Below are positions 60,423 to 64,000 of a stretch of 64,000 bases of DNA, one piece after another. A program made the position numbers and the translations under genes. Source of the stretch: Parietaria judaica (taxonomy: Eukaryota > Streptophyta > Magnoliopsida > Rosales > Urticaceae); contig OX940864.1 in the NCBI GenBank assembly GCA_954871525.1, positions 16,052,001 to 16,116,000 of the forward strand, in the 5' to 3' direction. The notes below the pieces were generated by a model. It saw nothing but the letters and a program-made list of their open reading frames with translations, did not search any database and was not told where the DNA came from. Each line of letters starts with the position of its first letter. The stretch's first letter is position 1.

Positions 60423-60607
60423 TCGATCAATGTAGAATTGTAGCAAATTAATTTATATGTTGTAACACGAAACACACTATAAAACATATGATAAGTTAAT
60501 AAATATTTGTTTATTATAGTGTAAAGATCTTGACACACGATATTTTGTAACACCGATCCTGAAATTCACAAGAAGTCACCTAAAGGATTTGAAAGTTCTT
60601 AGGTGTA

Positions 60608-60847
60608 GTGAAATATTTAGAAAACAAATTGAACGAGCAGTTGCAAGAGCTCAATGCTCTTGGGCTTCATCTTCAATCGATTGTTGTTTTTGCGTGCTAC
60701 CAAACGATCTTCATGCTCACCATATCCGAGCTCCAAAAGTCGAGCCTCTACCTTGTCCACTATGTTGTTTGGAAATACCATATATTAGTATTACGCTCAG
60801 CTGGTCGGAAATACGCCTTGTCGAGAATTGTAGCTCCTCATTGGTAG
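60608..60847 (+). CDS. Small unrecognised open frame, possibly a decayed gene
   Basis: The 79-residue frame begins MKYLENKLNEQLQELNALGL and then becomes hydrophobic (HLQSIVVFACYQTIFMLTIS). The amphipathic start followed by a membrane-like segment recalls some short plant membrane proteins, but I cannot assign a family. The sequence is GC-richer than its flanks. It may be an exon remnant, and a parallel frame at 60589-60852 is also open. Confidence 0.25.
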   Translation: MKYLENKLNEQLQELNALGLHLQSIVVFACYQTIFMLTISELQKSSLYLVHYVVWKYHILVLRSAGRKYALSRIVAPHW

Positions 60848-60974
60848 TGTGACCAGTGACCACCACTGTTGGAACGGGGTGTGGCCAAATTCTTATTATT
60901 CTCTCATGCCAAAGATTAGCTTTAAGTATTCTTGATATTTATATATATATTTACCGACGTTTGCCAAAAAAAAC

Positions 60975-61632
60975 CTAACCCAAGACTTTAACTCAACCCA
61001 ATTGAACTCAACCCCAATCTAACCCAACCCAACCCAATTAACCCAATAGTTATCGGGTTGGGTTGGGCTCAACCTGAATAAATAGTCGGGTTGGGGTTGG
61101 GCCGGATGCATTGGGTTGGGCTGGCCCAATTGACCCAATCAAGTTTTTTATAAATAATTAATTACTTATTTTTTAATATATTTATGTATTTTAAGTAAAA
61201 ACACACAAGTAAAAAATAAAATACATCTAGAGTTTCATATTTATATTTAGTCAGTATTTAATGTCTATGACTACGTACGTTTCTACTTTATGTTTACGAC
61301 CACATTTCTTGTTTAGTTTACGACTATGTTCCCTACTTCTATTATTGAATGTTTAAGACTATAATAACGTTTAGTTTTTGAATTGGATGTTTAAAATCAT
61401 TATATTAAACTTATGTTTAATAATTAACGTTTTAAATTTTAGTGTTATTCGGTAATTTTTTATTTTAGTTCAGTCCAATAACCCAACCCAACCCAATTTT
61501 TTTCGGGTTGGGTTGGATCGGGCCTTCAAAAAATTTGGGTCGGTATGGGTCGCTTTTCCAAAACCCAATAAGATCGGGTCGGATTCAACTTTTACCTCGG
61601 GTCGACCCAATCCAACCCATGCACACCCCTAC
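60975..61632. mobile_element. hAT-like fragment, CCCAACCC type
   Basis: Dense AACCCAACCCAA and GGGTTGGGTT words at both sides of an AT-rich middle, ending GCACACCCCTA at 61632, which inverted is TAGGGGTGTGC. A clean left end and duplication were not identified. Confidence 0.5.
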
Positions 61633-62121
61633 TTAAGAGAGCCTTTAAGTATTCTTAACGTATATTTACAGACTTGAGATTCAAAGTTTAAACATATGGG
61701 CTTATTTTAATAATCAAATTACTGGAGCCCATGTAATATGCCTTAGGGCTTTTAAAGCCCAATACAGTCTCCTACTTTTAGCAACAGCCAGTAACCCATA
61801 TACAGTTACACACTCCTTAAACAAGCATATATATGAAAAATGGTAAATATTTATCTAAACGGCTACGTTCAGTGGCGGATCCACGACCAACGGTGAGGTG
61901 GCCGTGGCCCCCCTTGCTTTTCCGATCTTACTGGAGTTCGGTTCTTCAGGTCGTTCCGGAGACTCTATCATGCTCTTATTTTAACCTTAACCCCACCCCT
62001 CCCCAAATTTTTGCGTTTTCTAGAAGCTAAATGTCGTTTACACGATTGACGCCGAGGCCAAGCTATTTCTCGGATGAAGACGATGAAGTTTCTCTCAGCA
62101 CGAGGAAGAAGAAGTAGATTT
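61633..62121. other. Spacer with GGCGGATCC-type repeat
   Basis: AGTGGCGGATCCACGACC at about 61871 opens a GC-rich stretch that includes CCCCACCCCTCCCC and looks like a MITE or transposon border common in plants. No exon is recognisable. Confidence 0.4.
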
Positions 62122-62787
62122 TGTTGGGAATCACGTCTCGGATTCCGTGTTAATTATCACGAATTATACCTCCGAACCGTCCGGGTAACATTTAAAAAAT
62201 TATTTTAAAGCGGAAAACTTGTTATCCGTTCAACAGTCCGGATATCGGATAATAACCATATAACAAGATCTGATAAATATTATGCAATTTAATATTCATA
62301 AATCATTATTAATAATCTAGTCATAATAGGAAATAAATAGAAAGCAGTAAATGGTTGCATTTATTAACCCAATGCATAAGGCCGTACCTCTAATGACGAC
62401 TTTCGGCTGCGCGTTCTGAATCGGGCAGGGCTCCGCCGGTGCTGAGGGAAACTCCCGTGATCTTCCGGGATATTCTCATGGAATCCTCGTACCGAAGCGT
62501 GAGCTTCGCCGGCAGGACTCCGTCGCAAAATTTAAACTGATGGTTCTTTTTAAGCTTCCGGAGAACTAAGTCTCTTAAGCCGAACCAGAAAGAGAGATCA
62601 GAGAGAAAATTCGCAGACCCTGAAGGAGAGGGAGAGTTCGAATTTTTCTCTGGGGAAAGGTGTGAAAAATGTGTAGAATGAACCTCCTATTTATAGGCTC
62701 AAACCGTAACCGAATTGGAGAAATTCCCTCCCTAATTTTTTAATTTGATATATTAAATATAATTAATTATCTCAATCCAATGGTCCA
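62122..62787 (+). mobile_element. Solo LTR, 666 bp
   Basis: It starts TGTTGGGAATC, ends CAATGGTCCA, and is flanked by GATTT on both sides (62117-62121 and 62788-62792). A TATA-like CTATTTATAGG lies at 62687-62697 on the plus strand, about 90 bp before the end, where a transcription start would be expected. It lies 150 bp upstream of the first PDS exon in the window. Confidence 0.75.
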
Positions 62788-62935
62788 GATTTAATCTTAT
62801 CTACGTGTCCGTAACGTGTAAGGTAGAATCTTCGATTTTTATCAGTTTCGATCTTTGATTTTTGGAATTTGCATATATTATGAAAAACACAAGTCATTGA
62901 TCAAAATTTGTACTATAATTCTTTACTGTACATAA

Positions 62936-63920
<985 letters not shown>

Positions 63921-64000
63921 TGGATGAATTGGTTTTTAAAGCGAACACAAACATATATTAATTACATAGCACTTTGAATAGTGTACAGTGATTATCCAAT

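Overview
The window is nuclear DNA of a flowering plant, most likely a eudicot. It shows spliced genes with GT..AG introns, AT-rich spacers, plant-specific families (DUF4378, PCC13-62, DREB-type AP2, DUF247, carotenoid phytoene desaturase) and dense transposons. I cannot name the species. Gene content is low: one C-terminal exon of a DUF4378 gene (1051-1535, +), a complete three-exon PCC13-62-like desiccation-related gene (7235-9598, -), an intronless DREB/CBF-like factor (33650-34207, +), a two-exon DUF247 gene (45338-47475, +) and the last three exons of phytoene desaturase (62942-63920, +, running to the window end). A broken MROH1/SHOOT GRAVITROPISM 6-like HEAT-repeat gene (53871-56344, -) and several transposase remnants complete the coding content.

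Most of the rest is transposable elements, many with boundaries that can be read exactly. A family of foldback, Mutator-like elements with 9-bp target duplications occurs at 3707-4164, 5585-6556, 43127-44043 and 47760-53116, with incomplete copies at about 8015-8320, 25449-25600 and 59887-60116. The largest copy is split by a 3.6-kb insertion that carries a fragment of a Werner-type 3'-5' exonuclease. hAT elements with 8-bp duplications lie at 4466-5477, 10452-25236, 11569-13821, 24544-25212, 25988-26520 and 28907-29366.

The centrepiece is 10452-25236: a hAT element of about 3.65 kb inflated to 14.8 kb. It holds a solo LTR (11305-21757), which was entered by a second hAT element, a tRNA-derived SINE and a short-LTR Copia element (14777-20889). 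The Copia element was itself entered by a 1.8-kb LTR-like unit (17467-19242). Every layer has its own target-site duplication, so the order of events can be read.

At 37085-40069 is a deleted chromodomain Gypsy element. Its 5' LTR is replaced by a 57-bp hairpin made of an inverted copy of the LTR 3' end, yet the element is flanked by a 5-bp duplication. A CACTA (Tnp2) remnant at 56345-58474 joins directly onto the MROH1-like pseudogene, suggesting gene capture or a deletion junction. I found no operon, CRISPR, rRNA or organelle insertion. The few host genes look independent of one another, although PCC13-62 and the DREB factor both belong to families tied to dehydration or cold responses.
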